64,000 nt of DNA from Cellvibrio sp. (lineage in GTDB: Bacteria > Pseudomonadota > Gammaproteobacteria > Pseudomonadales > Cellvibrionaceae), in the NCBI GenBank assembly GCA_016712405.1, contig JADJRD010000002.1:124001-188000 (forward strand), in the 5' to 3' direction. The position numbers were made by a program, and so were the translations under genes. The notes beneath the pieces are model-generated. The model ran no database searches, was not told the DNA's origin, and was given only the letters and a program-made list of their open reading frames with translations. Positions 54,792 to 63,543 of the stretch are shown piece after piece (position 1 is the first letter of the stretch; every line of letters begins with the position of its first letter).

Positions 54792-55475
54792 TTAATTCAA
54801 TCCGCCGATGTAATTGGCCAAAGCTTTTATTTCAGAATCACTCAGATGTTCGGCCGCTGAACGCATGATCATTGCATCACCATCGTTGGTGCGATCGCCA
54901 TTGCGGAAAGCTTTGAGTTGTTTTTCGATGTAATCAGGGTGCTGGCCTGATAATCGCGGGAAACCTGCAGCGACATTACCTTTGCCATCAGGGCTATGAC
55001 AGCCGGTACAGGCTGGAACGCCGGTAGTAACATTACCTGCGCGCCAGGTTTTTTCGCCCAGTGCCAAACCATCAACCAGAATACCGGAGTTGGTTTGCAC
55101 CTCAATTTTTTTAGAGCCAGACAATTGAGTGGTTTGACTGGCGAAGTAGGCGGCTATATCGGCTAGATCCTGTGTGCTGGTGTCTTTAATCAAACCGGTC
55201 ATTTCCAAGACTGCACGACCAGTTTTGGCTTTTTTGGCCGCATCGGTTTCTTTGTCCCAAGCTTGAATATCCAACATTTGTTTTAACAGATATTTTTCAC
55301 CTAAACCGGCCAATTTGGGGAAGTTTGGCGCTGGGCTATTGCCATCCGCACCATGACAAGCGCCACAGACCATGGCCTTGGTTTTACCGGCAGTGGCATC
55401 ACCCTCAGCAAAAACCATTTGTGAAACAGCAATCAATCCCAGAGTGAAGAACGTATTTTTCAGTATATGTTTCAT
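54792..55475 (-). CDS. Di-haem cytochrome c4
   Basis: A 227-residue periplasmic protein with a signal peptide (MKHILKNTFFTLGLIAVSQM then VFA) and two cytochrome c folds, each with a CxxCH haem site (CGACHGADG and CTGCHSPDG) and a later Met ligand region (MTGL; MIMRSAAEHLSD). Cytochrome c4 carries electrons to terminal oxidases. The ATG at 55475 is chosen; an upstream start would add MDNS. Divergent from engB. Confidence 0.93.
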   Translation of the reverse strand: MKHILKNTFFTLGLIAVSQMVFAEGDATAGKTKAMVCGACHGADGNSPAPNFPKLAGLGEKYLLKQMLDIQAWDKETDAAKKAKTGRAVLEMTGLIKDTSTQDLADIAAYFASQTTQLSGSKKIEVQTNSGILVDGLALGEKTWRAGNVTTGVPACTGCHSPDGKGNVAAGFPRLSGQHPDYIEKQLKAFRNGDRTNDGDAMIMRSAAEHLSDSEIKALANYIGGLN

Positions 55476-55617
55476 GGAGTTATCCAAAATCGTTAGAAAG
55501 AAAATCGGTATAAGAATAAGTTGGGTAAAGGTTTGGGTAAACCGCTACAATCTGCCCCTTTTAAGTCATGGCATTATATACCATGGCTGGAATAACGCGC
55601 CATTTTGTAGGGTCATC

Positions 55618-56223
55618 ATGTCTACCGAGATTTTATTCACCAAAGCCAGTTTCACATTAAGTGCGCCGAGCATTCGTGAATGTCCACCAGAGATCGGCAG
55701 TGAGGTCGCATTCGCGGGTCGCTCCAATGCCGGAAAGTCCAGTGCTATCAACGCACTCACCAATAATCACAAATTGGCGCGCACCAGTAAAACACCCGGT
55801 CGTACCCAGTTAATCAACTTTTTTAATCTGACTGATACCCAGCGATTGGTCGATTTACCCGGTTACGGTTACGCCAAGGTGTCGCGAACCATGAAAGAAC
55901 AATGGCAGCGCGATTTGTCGGAGTATTTATACCACCGTCAAACCTTAAGGGGGCTGATCTTACTCATGGATATACGGCACCCTTTACAAGAATTTGATAC
56001 AACCGTGCTGACCTGGGCGGTTAAACGACAAATGCCGGTGCATATTTTGTTGACCAAAGCGGACAAGCTCAATCGTGGCCCCGCCAAAACGGTTTTGTTT
56101 GCAGTCCAGAAATCCTTAAAAGAAATGAAGTTGGATCAACTTGTGAGCTTCCAATTGTTTTCTGCAGTGAATAATACGGGGTTGGATGAGTTGAAGCTTA
56201 AATTACAGGAATGGCTTCAATAA
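55618..56223 (+). CDS. engB: Ribosome-biogenesis GTPase EngB (YsxC/YihA)
   Basis: A 201-residue TRAFAC GTPase needed for large-subunit assembly. It has G1 GRSNAGKSSAINAL, G2 region KTPGRTQLINFF, G3 DLPGYGYAK, G4 LTKADKL and G5 FSAVNNTG. The ATG at 55618 is chosen; the frame is open for 246 bp upstream but crosses the divergent promoter region. Length is usual for the family (about 200). Followed by coaD. Confidence 0.94.
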   Translation: MSTEILFTKASFTLSAPSIRECPPEIGSEVAFAGRSNAGKSSAINALTNNHKLARTSKTPGRTQLINFFNLTDTQRLVDLPGYGYAKVSRTMKEQWQRDLSEYLYHRQTLRGLILLMDIRHPLQEFDTTVLTWAVKRQMPVHILLTKADKLNRGPAKTVLFAVQKSLKEMKLDQLVSFQLFSAVNNTGLDELKLKLQEWLQ

Positions 56224-56278
56224 TAGGTTTTCGGTACCATGCCCCGAATGACCATAATGTCGATTCAGTGAGAATCCT

Positions 56279-56767
56279 ATGCGCACAGTTGTTTACCCCG
56301 GTACTTTTGATCCTATCACCAACGGGCACATAGATTTGGTAGAGCGTGCCTGTCGTTTGTTCGACAAGGTCTTGGTTGCAGTAGCAGCCAGTACTCGTAA
56401 AAACCCTTTATTTACCATGGAAGAACGGGTGAATCTGGCAAAGACAACACTGTCTCATCTGCCCAATGTTGAAGTTTGTGGTTTTGATATCCTGCTGGTT
56501 GATTTTGTCCGCCAACAAAAGGCTCAGGCAGTCCTTCGTGGATTGCGTGCCGTTTCTGACTTTGAATATGAATTCCAGTTGGCCAATATGAACCGCGCTT
56601 TGGCGCCAACTATGGAAAGTATTTTCCTAACACCTGCAGAACACCTGTCTTATATATCTTCATCTATCGTGCGTGAAATTGGATATCTGGGGGGCGATGT
56701 CAGTAAATTTGTCGCCAAACCGGTTGAAGAGGCTTTGAAGAAACGTTTTCAGAAAAATAATCTGTAG
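56279..56767 (+). CDS. coaD: Phosphopantetheine adenylyltransferase
   Basis: A 162-residue nucleotidyltransferase of coenzyme A synthesis. The HxGH-type motif TFDPITNGHIDLVERA, RGLRAVSDFEYEFQLANMNR and the late STSSIVREI-like segment (YISSSIVREIGYLGGD) are intact. E. coli CoaD is 159 residues. It lies 55 bp after engB on the same strand and is probably cotranscribed. Confidence 0.95.
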   Translation: MRTVVYPGTFDPITNGHIDLVERACRLFDKVLVAVAASTRKNPLFTMEERVNLAKTTLSHLPNVEVCGFDILLVDFVRQQKAQAVLRGLRAVSDFEYEFQLANMNRALAPTMESIFLTPAEHLSYISSSIVREIGYLGGDVSKFVAKPVEEALKKRFQKNNL

Positions 56768-56829
56768 ATAACTTGTTGTTTTATATAGTATTTATATTTA
56801 TCTACAAATTATTTGTAAAAATATTGAAC

Positions 56830-56961
56830 TAAGGTGGAACGCCCCAGTCACAGTTAGCGTGTGTTTTAGGAATCATGAGCTAACTCCTCTACCTGATGGC
56901 AATTAAGCCAGCAAGCAAGAAATATCTGCTTCGCAAGCCCCGACTGGTTCGGGGCTTTTTT
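56830..56961 (+). ncRNA. Candidate small RNA between coaD and rsmD
   Basis: No reading frame fills the gap, but a hairpin GTTAGC...GCTAAC (about 56857-56888) and the terminator GCCCCGA-CTGG-TCGGGGC with T6 (56937-56961) bracket a structured stretch. No family recognised. It may be just the coaD 3' untranslated region. Confidence 0.3.
56937..56961 (+). terminator. Rho-independent terminator after coaD
   Basis: GCCCCGA pairs with TCGGGGC; six T follow. Confidence 0.88.
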
Positions 56962-56972
56962 ATGGGCGACGA

Positions 56973-57575
56973 TTAAATCGCCTCGGTCTCAGCGATAAAC
57001 AGTCTGTATCGCACTTGCCCTGCCATTTTATCCCGATGCAGATGCCAATTTTCGGGTGCTTGCCAATAGGATTCTTTGGGTGTTTCGACATAAATCCAAG
57101 CCTGTGTTGCCAGCCACTTGGGCTGATTCAAAAGTGTCGCAACTGCCTGCCAAAGGTCAGCACTGAAAGGCGGGTCTATAAACACTATGTTGTAAGGCGC
57201 TGAGGCATTTTCCTGTTGCAAAAATTGCAATGCGTCCGTTGACACTACCCTCGCATTTTCGGCAGACAAAGTTTTTAAATGAGCCGCTAAATTGGCTGCC
57301 GCTTGAGGGTGTTTTTCAATCAAGCTTGCGGTGCTGGCGCCTCGAGATAAGGCTTCCAGCCCTAATGCACCTGAACCAGCGAACAAGTCCAGCACTCGCG
57401 CGCCCTGAATATCCGGTGCCAACCAATTAAATAAGGTTTCCCGGATACGATCCCCTGTTGGTCTTAAACCCTCAATATTAGGAAACATTAATTTTCGACC
57501 ACGCCATCGACCACCAATAATCCGCAATTGTGAGGTGGCGGATTTAGGCTGGGGTTTTGAATGGGCTTTGGACAA
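56973..57575 (-). CDS. rsmD: 16S rRNA (guanine966-N2)-methyltransferase
   Basis: A 200-residue class I methyltransferase. Motifs are LRIIGGRWRGRKLMFPN at the N-terminus, SAM-binding VLDLFAGSGALGLEALSRGA and the catalytic NPPY-like VFIDPPFS. Start is taken as TTG at 57575, since no ATG is suitably placed; the true start is a little uncertain. Divergent from ftsY, the conserved gammaproteobacterial layout. Confidence 0.93.
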   Translation of the reverse strand: MSKAHSKPQPKSATSQLRIIGGRWRGRKLMFPNIEGLRPTGDRIRETLFNWLAPDIQGARVLDLFAGSGALGLEALSRGASTASLIEKHPQAAANLAAHLKTLSAENARVVSTDALQFLQQENASAPYNIVFIDPPFSADLWQAVATLLNQPKWLATQAWIYVETPKESYWQAPENWHLHRDKMAGQVRYRLFIAETEAI

Positions 57576-57664
57576 GGCAATTACTCAATCAGTAAACAAG
57601 AAGTGGTAGCATAGCGACTTGTGAGTCATTTTACCGATTTTCTGACATTTTCCAGTTGAATATT

Positions 57665-58699
57665 ATGGTTTTTAATCTTTTCAAAAAATCTACCAGCGAT
57701 ACCAAAACAGCAGATTCTCCAGCTGATCCGCTCCCAACCAATCCTCCCGCAATTACTCAGGAAAAACCTGCTGAAAAAACCGGTTTTTTTGCGCGTATCA
57801 AACAGGGATTGTCTCGTACCAGCAGTCAATTCGCTGAAGGTTTGGGAAATTTATTCTTGGGCCGCAAAACGCTGGATGATGATCTATTTGAAGAATTGGA
57901 AACCCAGTTATTAATTGCTGATGTGGGCATGGAAGCAACCAATGCGATTATCGAATCACTCACCGCAAAAGTGGCTCGTAAACAACTGGCGGATGGCGAT
58001 GCTTTGTATCAAGCATTGCGTGAAGAATTAACCCATTTGTTGCGTCCAGTTGAACAGCCTTTGGTGATTGATCAACAGAAAAAACCTTTTGTGATTTTAG
58101 TGGTGGGGGTTAACGGCGTTGGTAAAACCACGACCATTGGAAAACTCGCCAAACGTTTTCAAAATGAAGGTAAAAAAGTGTTGCTTGCGGCAGGCGATAC
58201 TTTTCGTGCAGCAGCGGTTGAACAATTACAAGTCTGGGGTGAACGCAATAATGTTCAAGTGATTGCACAACACACAGGCGCTGATTCAGCCTCCGTTATT
58301 TTTGACGCAGTACAAGCGGCGCAAGCGCGTGGCATTGATGTCATCATCGCCGACACTGCTGGTCGCTTACACAATAAAAATCATTTAATGGATGAACTCT
58401 CAAAAGTGAAACGTGTCATGTCTAAATTGGATGTGACAGCACCACACGAAGTTTTGTTAGTGTTGGATGCAGGCACAGGACAAAACGCATTGAATCAGGC
58501 AGAACAATTTCGCGATGCAGCTGACGTTACCGGTTTGGTGTTAACCAAATTGGATGGCACTGCAAAAGGCGGCGTGATTTTCGCATTGTCGAAAAAATTT
58601 AATTTGCCAGTTCGATTTATTGGTGTAGGTGAAGGCATAGATGATCTACAACCTTTTGTTGCAGATGATTTTGTGAAGGCTTTGTTTGATCGACAATAA
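57665..58699 (+). CDS. ftsY: Signal recognition particle receptor FtsY
   Basis: A 344-residue GTPase that receives SRP-bound ribosomes at the membrane. The ATG at 57665 gives MVFNLFKKSTSDTKTADSPA, a short acidic/proline-rich A domain compared with E. coli (497 residues). The NG domain has GVNGVGKTTTIGKLAKRF (G1), DTFRAAAVEQLQVW (G2), DTAGRL (G3), TKLDGTAKGG (G4) and the closing GVGEGIDDLQPF. Followed by a palindromic repeat, then ftsE. Confidence 0.95.
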   Translation: MVFNLFKKSTSDTKTADSPADPLPTNPPAITQEKPAEKTGFFARIKQGLSRTSSQFAEGLGNLFLGRKTLDDDLFEELETQLLIADVGMEATNAIIESLTAKVARKQLADGDALYQALREELTHLLRPVEQPLVIDQQKKPFVILVVGVNGVGKTTTIGKLAKRFQNEGKKVLLAAGDTFRAAAVEQLQVWGERNNVQVIAQHTGADSASVIFDAVQAAQARGIDVIIADTAGRLHNKNHLMDELSKVKRVMSKLDVTAPHEVLLVLDAGTGQNALNQAEQFRDAADVTGLVLTKLDGTAKGGVIFALSKKFNLPVRFIGVGEGIDDLQPFVADDFVKALFDRQ

Positions 58700-58712
58700 A
58701 TATTTGAAACAT

Positions 58713-58790
58713 GACCCCACCCTAACTCTCCCCTTGCCAGGGGAGTGGACTGTTCCTCCCACTTACGAAGGGGGAGGCTAGGAGGGGGTC
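58713..58790. repeat. Palindromic intergenic repeat (GACCCC...GGGGTC family), copy 3
   Basis: Outer arms GACCCCACCCTAACTCTCC and GGAGGCTAGGAGGGGGTC, with inner CCTTGCCAGG and TCCTCCCACTT segments. It lies between ftsY and ftsE, inside an otherwise conserved cluster, and may affect transcript processing there. Confidence 0.78.
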
Positions 58791-58810
58791 AAAATCAGGA
58801 AAAATAAAAC

Positions 58811-59479
58811 GTGATTGAATTTGAATCCGTCAGCAAACGTTATAGCGATGGTTACGATGCATTGTCGCGAGTGGAGTTTGCGATTAATGCGGGTGAAATG
58901 GTTTTTTTAACCGGGCATTCAGGTGCTGGCAAAAGCACGCTGATGAAAATGATTTTGTTAATGGAGCATCCTTCTCGCGGTCGCGTGAAAGTCGATGGGC
59001 GTTGGTTGGATCAATTGCGTGATTCGCAAATTCCTTATTATCGCCGCAATATTGGCGTGGTTTTTCAAAATCACCAACTCTTGTTTGATCGCAGTGTGTT
59101 TGAAAATGTTGCACTGCCTTTGCAGGTTGCTGGTTATTCTTCGCAAGATATTGGCAAGCGTGTACGTGCGGCGCTCGATAAAGTTGGCTTGCTGGAAAAA
59201 GAACGATCTAATCCAGTTACTTTATCGGGCGGTGAACAACAACGTGTGGGTATCGCGCGTGCCGTAGTGAATAAACCTGCATTACTATTGGCAGACGAAC
59301 CCACAGGAAATCTGGATCCCGAATTATCCAACGACATTATGAATTTATTTCGACAATTTAATGATGTTGGCACTACCGTTATGATTGCAACCCATGATGT
59401 CGAATTGTTAAAAAAAATGAATAAGCGAGTATTGGGTTTGGTGCAAGGTAAATTAGTTCATGATGGAGTATTGTTTTGA
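58811..59479 (+). CDS. ftsE: Cell-division ATPase FtsE
   Basis: A 222-residue ABC ATPase starting at GTG. Walker A is GHSGAGKSTL, the Q-loop lies in NIGVVFQNHQLL, the signature is LSGGEQQRVGIARAV, Walker B LLLADEPTGNLD and the H-loop ATHDVELL. With FtsX it couples cytoplasmic ATP hydrolysis to periplasmic amidase activation at the division site. The repeat before it separates it from ftsY by 111 bp; it overlaps ftsX by 4 bp. Confidence 0.96.
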   Translation: MIEFESVSKRYSDGYDALSRVEFAINAGEMVFLTGHSGAGKSTLMKMILLMEHPSRGRVKVDGRWLDQLRDSQIPYYRRNIGVVFQNHQLLFDRSVFENVALPLQVAGYSSQDIGKRVRAALDKVGLLEKERSNPVTLSGGEQQRVGIARAVVNKPALLLADEPTGNLDPELSNDIMNLFRQFNDVGTTVMIATHDVELLKKMNKRVLGLVQGKLVHDGVLF

Positions 59480-60555
59480 AATCACATCGCCCTGCTAATT
59501 TACGATCACACAAAACCGGCGCTACACGACGCGATCATGCGCGCAAGGTGTCCGCGTCGAATTCGCATAATGGCATTCGTGCAGAACGTGATGTGCGCGG
59601 TCAAAGTGCGATCCAAAGTCAACTCACTTTGTGGCAAAAACTGGATGCATGGTTAGGTCACCACAGTCATTCATCGATAGATAGTTTATTGCGTTTATTA
59701 GAAACGCCTTTGCAAAGTGTGATGACCTGGTTGGTGATTGCAATTGCGGTAGCTCTACCGGCAGCATTATTTTTGGTATTTAATAATTTACAACACTTGA
59801 GCAATAGCTGGCAGGACTCAAGCCAAATTTCAGTATTCATGAAAAAAGAAACGACTGAACAGCAATCAATACAGCTCAGTATTGATTGGGCAAAACGGCA
59901 GGATGTATTACAAGCTGTTTATGTTTCACCCGAGCAAGCCTTGGCAGAATTTAAAGAAGGTTCCGGCTTGGGAGATTTAGTCAATTATTTGGATGAAAAT
60001 CCTTTGCCAAGTGTGGTCTTGATCAAGCCCAAATTAATTAATAGCAATACTGATAGTCTCACTTCTTTGCAGCAGTCTTTAATTGCCAATCCACAAGTTG
60101 CCGATGTGCGTTTGGATTTGTTATGGGTCAAGCGTTTGCATCAGTTTATTCGTATTGCCGAGCGATTTCTAATCGCACTTTCCTGTTTGCTGGTTTTAGG
60201 TGTTTTTTTGGTGATTGGTAACAGCTTACGTATGGCGATAGAGCAGAGTCGTGATGAAATTCTGGTGTCAAAATTGGTGGGAGCTACCAATGCTTATGTG
60301 CGGCGTCCCTTTTTATATATGGGGCTTTGGTATGGTCTGATCGGAGGATTTATTGCCAGCCTCATATTGGGGGTGATTTTTTTTATTCTGGCGGAACCTG
60401 TGAAGCAATTAACCAATCTTTATCAGAGCAGCTTTCAGTTGCAGGGGTTGGGACTGGTTGAAGCCCTGCAGTTGATGTTGATGTCAGGCGCGGTGGGCTT
60501 GCTGGGGGCTTGGGTTGCGGTGGGTCGACAACTTTATTGGATACGGCCCCGGTGA
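59476..60555 (+). CDS. ftsX: Cell-division membrane protein FtsX
   Basis: A 359-residue partner of FtsE starting at TTG, coupled to the ftsE stop. The long cytoplasmic basic N-terminus (about 90 residues) precedes four membrane helices: one near residues 92-110 (VIAIAVALPAALFLVFNNL), then three in the C-terminal half (LIALSCLLVLGVFLVIGNS and two more). The periplasmic loop includes QDSSQISVFMKKETTEQQSI and LPSVVLIKPK. The length matches the family (352 in E. coli). Confidence 0.94.
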   Translation: MKSHRPANLRSHKTGATRRDHARKVSASNSHNGIRAERDVRGQSAIQSQLTLWQKLDAWLGHHSHSSIDSLLRLLETPLQSVMTWLVIAIAVALPAALFLVFNNLQHLSNSWQDSSQISVFMKKETTEQQSIQLSIDWAKRQDVLQAVYVSPEQALAEFKEGSGLGDLVNYLDENPLPSVVLIKPKLINSNTDSLTSLQQSLIANPQVADVRLDLLWVKRLHQFIRIAERFLIALSCLLVLGVFLVIGNSLRMAIEQSRDEILVSKLVGATNAYVRRPFLYMGLWYGLIGGFIASLILGVIFFILAEPVKQLTNLYQSSFQLQGLGLVEALQLMLMSGAVGLLGAWVAVGRQLYWIRPR

Positions 60556-60642
60556 TACAGGCCAACAAACCGACCTAATGGTCTGGAATTGCCAAAAGCC
60601 TAATGCTACACTCGACCCATAAAGCGTTTATTGGAGGTAAAA

Positions 60643-61503
60643 ATGAGCACAAGCACAAGTCTGCAACCCATGGGTGTACTCGCGCCCGGTGCAAACCTGA
60701 ATGCCTATGTTCAAGCGGTAAGTGCCTTTTCGGTTTTGTCTTTTGAAGAAGAGCAAAATCTGGCTCGCGACCTGCAACAAAACGGCAATCTTGATGCAGC
60801 CCGCCAATTGGTTATGGCGCATCTGCGTTTTGTGGTGCATATCGCCCGCTCATACAATGGTTACGGTTTGCCTCTGGGTGATTTGATTCAAGAAGGTAAT
60901 GTTGGCCTGATGAAGGCTGTTAAGCGATTTGATCCCGACAAAGGTGTACGTTTGGTGTCCTTCGCCGTGCATTGGATCAAAGCAGAAATTCACGAGTTTA
61001 TTTTGCGCAATTGGCGCATAGTGAAAATCGCGACCACCAAAGCCCAGCGCAAATTGTTCTTCAATTTACGTGGTGCCAAAAAGCGTTTGGCTTGGCTAAG
61101 TAATGACGAAGCAGAAGCGGTGGCTCAGGATCTTGGAGTTGATGTTAAACAAGTTCGCGAGATGGAAGGCCGATTGGCTTCCTATGATGCTGGTTTTGAT
61201 GCAGGTGAAGATGATGAAGATAATGTTCATGTCGCGCCAGCACACTTTTTAGAAGATAACCGTTACGATCCTGCCGTACGTTTGGAAGCGTCCAATTGGG
61301 AAGAAACCAATGTGATTGGATTGGAGTCTGCCATGGAAAAGTTGGATGAGCGTAGCCGCGCAATTCTGCAACGCCGCTGGTTGAATGACGATAAAGCCAC
61401 ATTACATGATTTGGCTGCTGAATATGGTGTTTCTGCTGAACGTATTCGTCAGCTGGAAAAAAATGCCATGAATAAAGTGAAAACCATGATGCTGACGGCT
61501 TAA
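60643..61503 (+). CDS. rpoH: Heat-shock sigma factor RpoH (sigma-32)
   Basis: A 286-residue sigma-70-family factor from ATG 60643, after TTGGAGGT. Region 2 shows MAHLRFVVHIARSYNGYGLP and DLIQEGNVGLMKAVKRFDP; the RpoH box lies around QRKLFFNLRGAKKRL. Region 4 ends TLHDLAAEYGVSAERIRQLE with the -35 recognition helix. It directs chaperone and protease genes on heat stress and is turned over by FtsH in other bacteria. The placement after ftsYEX is conserved. Confidence 0.96.
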   Translation: MSTSTSLQPMGVLAPGANLNAYVQAVSAFSVLSFEEEQNLARDLQQNGNLDAARQLVMAHLRFVVHIARSYNGYGLPLGDLIQEGNVGLMKAVKRFDPDKGVRLVSFAVHWIKAEIHEFILRNWRIVKIATTKAQRKLFFNLRGAKKRLAWLSNDEAEAVAQDLGVDVKQVREMEGRLASYDAGFDAGEDDEDNVHVAPAHFLEDNRYDPAVRLEASNWEETNVIGLESAMEKLDERSRAILQRRWLNDDKATLHDLAAEYGVSAERIRQLEKNAMNKVKTMMLTA

Positions 61504-61523
61504 GTTTTCAACCTCTGTACAAG

Positions 61524-61548
61524 GCCGCGCTTAGCGCGGCTTTTTTAT
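61524..61548 (+). terminator. Terminator of rpoH
   Basis: GCCGCGC-TTA-GCGCGGC plus a T-run, 20 bp after the stop. Confidence 0.92.
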
Positions 61549-61572
61549 TTTGAATGTGACTGATAGGTTCCC

Positions 61573-62340
61573 ATGTCTACCGATTTAATTACGCCTGATG
61601 TCGCAGGCGACGAAACTTTTTTAATCAAACCTGAGTTCAAACCCAAATCCATTCGCAGTTTTGTCATTCGCGCGGGGAAGATAACCGCGGGGCAGAAAAA
61701 GGCTTTCGAAACGCTTTGGCCTGTGTATGGATTAAGTTTGTTTACAGGAAAAATCGATCCACAAGTCATCTTTGGTCGTACTGCGCCCTTGGTATTGGAA
61801 ATCGGGTTTGGCATGGGCGATTCCCTGTTTCAAATGGCCAAACAAGAGCCAGAAAAAAACTTTATTGGGATTGAAGTTCATCCGCCCGGTGTTGGGCGTT
61901 TAATGAATTTGGCGCATCAAGAAAATTTAACTAATTTGCGTGTGTATATGGCAGACGCGATGGATGTGTTGGAAGACTGTATTCCTGATGAGTCAGTCGA
62001 TCGATTGCAGCTTTATTTCCCTGATCCCTGGCACAAAAAGAAACACAACAAACGTCGAATTGTGCAAAAACCCTTTGTGCAAAAAATTCATCCCAAACTT
62101 AAAGTTGAAGGCATTTTTCATATGGCGACTGACTGGCAGCCCTATGCCGAATACATGTTGGAGGTTATGGATTTATCCGAAGGTTTTGAGAATATCCAGA
62201 AACCATCACCCTATTCACCCAGGCCTGATTATCGCCCTATAACCAAATTTGAAAAACGCGGAGAAAAACTGGGTCACGGTGTTTGGGATCTTGTGTTTAA
62301 AAAGTCCAATACTTTTGTTAATGTGCCAACCCAAGAATAA
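61573..62340 (+). CDS. trmB: tRNA (guanine46-N7)-methyltransferase
   Basis: A 255-residue TrmB enzyme. The SAM-binding motif EIGFGMGDSLFQMAKQEP, the acidic IGIEVHPPGVG and the catalytic loop YFPDPWHKKKHNKRRI are all present. It forms m7G46 in the tRNA variable loop. The N-terminal region has about 50 residues before the Rossmann fold (IRSFVIRAGKITAGQKKAFE), typical of gammaproteobacteria. Between rpoH and the porin gene. Confidence 0.95.
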   Translation: MSTDLITPDVAGDETFLIKPEFKPKSIRSFVIRAGKITAGQKKAFETLWPVYGLSLFTGKIDPQVIFGRTAPLVLEIGFGMGDSLFQMAKQEPEKNFIGIEVHPPGVGRLMNLAHQENLTNLRVYMADAMDVLEDCIPDESVDRLQLYFPDPWHKKKHNKRRIVQKPFVQKIHPKLKVEGIFHMATDWQPYAEYMLEVMDLSEGFENIQKPSPYSPRPDYRPITKFEKRGEKLGHGVWDLVFKKSNTFVNVPTQE

Positions 62341-62436
62341 CCAGGAAACGGATGTCGCCAACACTACACAATGCGAGTTTATGCTGCTGATGTTTGTTTT
62401 GCTGCTCGCACCTTTAGAAATTAAATGGAGAAGACC

Positions 62437-63468
62437 ATGAAGACTACAAAACACCTGTTATTTGCTGCTATTGCAGCTGTTAGTGCGTCCACTTATGCCG
62501 ATGATCATAAAGCGGATGTATTTGTGAATGCTGGAAAAGTATTTATTTCTGATGCAAATCTGGATGATTCCACCATTGTGGGAGCCAGCGCCGGTTACGT
62601 ATTGGATCAGAATTGGACCTTGGAAGCCGCAATCAGTAGTTTTGATACTGAGGTAGCCAATTCCAATATTGATGTTGATAGCATGCAATATCGTTTGGAT
62701 GCCTTGTATCACTTGGATACCAGCAGTGAATGGCGCCCATTCGTTGCCTTTGGTGTGGGTGATCAAGAATTAGATTTCACTGGTGGCGGTTCACATCGTG
62801 ATACCTTGATTAACTTGGGGTTGGGCTTAAAGCGTGATCTGGGCGACAAGTGGCAATTCCGTACTGATCTGCGTAATTTCAACAGCATCGACAATGAATA
62901 CAATGAACTCGCCTTAACCTTGGGCCTGGGTTACCGTTTCGGTGCTGCAGATGCGGCTCCAGTTGCCGCTCCAGCGCCAGAACCTGTTAAAGAAATCGAT
63001 TCCGATGGCGATGGTGTATTTGATTCCAAAGACCAATGTGCCAACACACCAAAAACTCACAAAGTCGATGCAGTGGGTTGTTCTTTGAAGTTAACTGAAA
63101 CAGTAGAAATTGAATTGAATATTACATTTGATTCTGCAAAATCAGTGATCAAGCCTGCATTTGAAAGCGAAGTCGCTAAACTGGCTGAGTTCATGAACCA
63201 ATACGCAGACACAGTTGTTACCGTTGAAGGTCACACTGACAGTCAAGGTGCTGATGCGTACAACCAAACACTTTCACAAAGCCGTGCCGATGCTGTTAAA
63301 GCTATGCTGATTACAAAGTATGGTGTTGCTGCTGAGCGAGTTAAAGCCATGGGTTATGGTGAAGCTCAACCTATTGCTGACAACGCTACTGCAGAAGGTC
63401 GTGAACAAAACCGTCGTGTAGTGGGTGAAGTCTCCAGTACAGTGACCAAAACTGAAACTCGTAATTAA
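62437..63468 (+). CDS. OprF/OmpA-family outer-membrane protein
   Basis: A 343-residue protein with a signal peptide (MKTTKHLLFAAIAAVSASTY then A), an eight-stranded N-terminal barrel (about residues 25-170), a Pro/Ala hinge (AAPVAAPAPEPVKEID) and a TSP3-like calcium-binding repeat (DSDGDGVFDSKDQCANTP). The C-terminal OmpA peptidoglycan-binding domain follows (VTVEGHTDSQGADAYNQTLS with the diaminopimelate-binding Asp and Arg region). It tethers the outer membrane to the cell wall. ATG at 62437 has GGAG 7 bp upstream; the frame is open 12 bp further. Confidence 0.93.
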   Translation: MKTTKHLLFAAIAAVSASTYADDHKADVFVNAGKVFISDANLDDSTIVGASAGYVLDQNWTLEAAISSFDTEVANSNIDVDSMQYRLDALYHLDTSSEWRPFVAFGVGDQELDFTGGGSHRDTLINLGLGLKRDLGDKWQFRTDLRNFNSIDNEYNELALTLGLGYRFGAADAAPVAAPAPEPVKEIDSDGDGVFDSKDQCANTPKTHKVDAVGCSLKLTETVEIELNITFDSAKSVIKPAFESEVAKLAEFMNQYADTVVTVEGHTDSQGADAYNQTLSQSRADAVKAMLITKYGVAAERVKAMGYGEAQPIADNATAEGREQNRRVVGEVSSTVTKTETRN

Positions 63469-63490
63469 TTGTTGCGAATCGCAGTTGATA

Positions 63491-63518
63491 AAAAAGCCCC
63501 ATTTTATGGGGCTTTTTT
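63491..63518. terminator. Bidirectional terminator between the porin and FKBP genes
   Basis: AAAAAGCCCCAT / ATGGGGCTTTTT stem with a TTT loop, with A and T runs on both sides. Confidence 0.92.
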
Positions 63519-63543
63519 ATGCAAATCGTTTTTGTATATTGGA

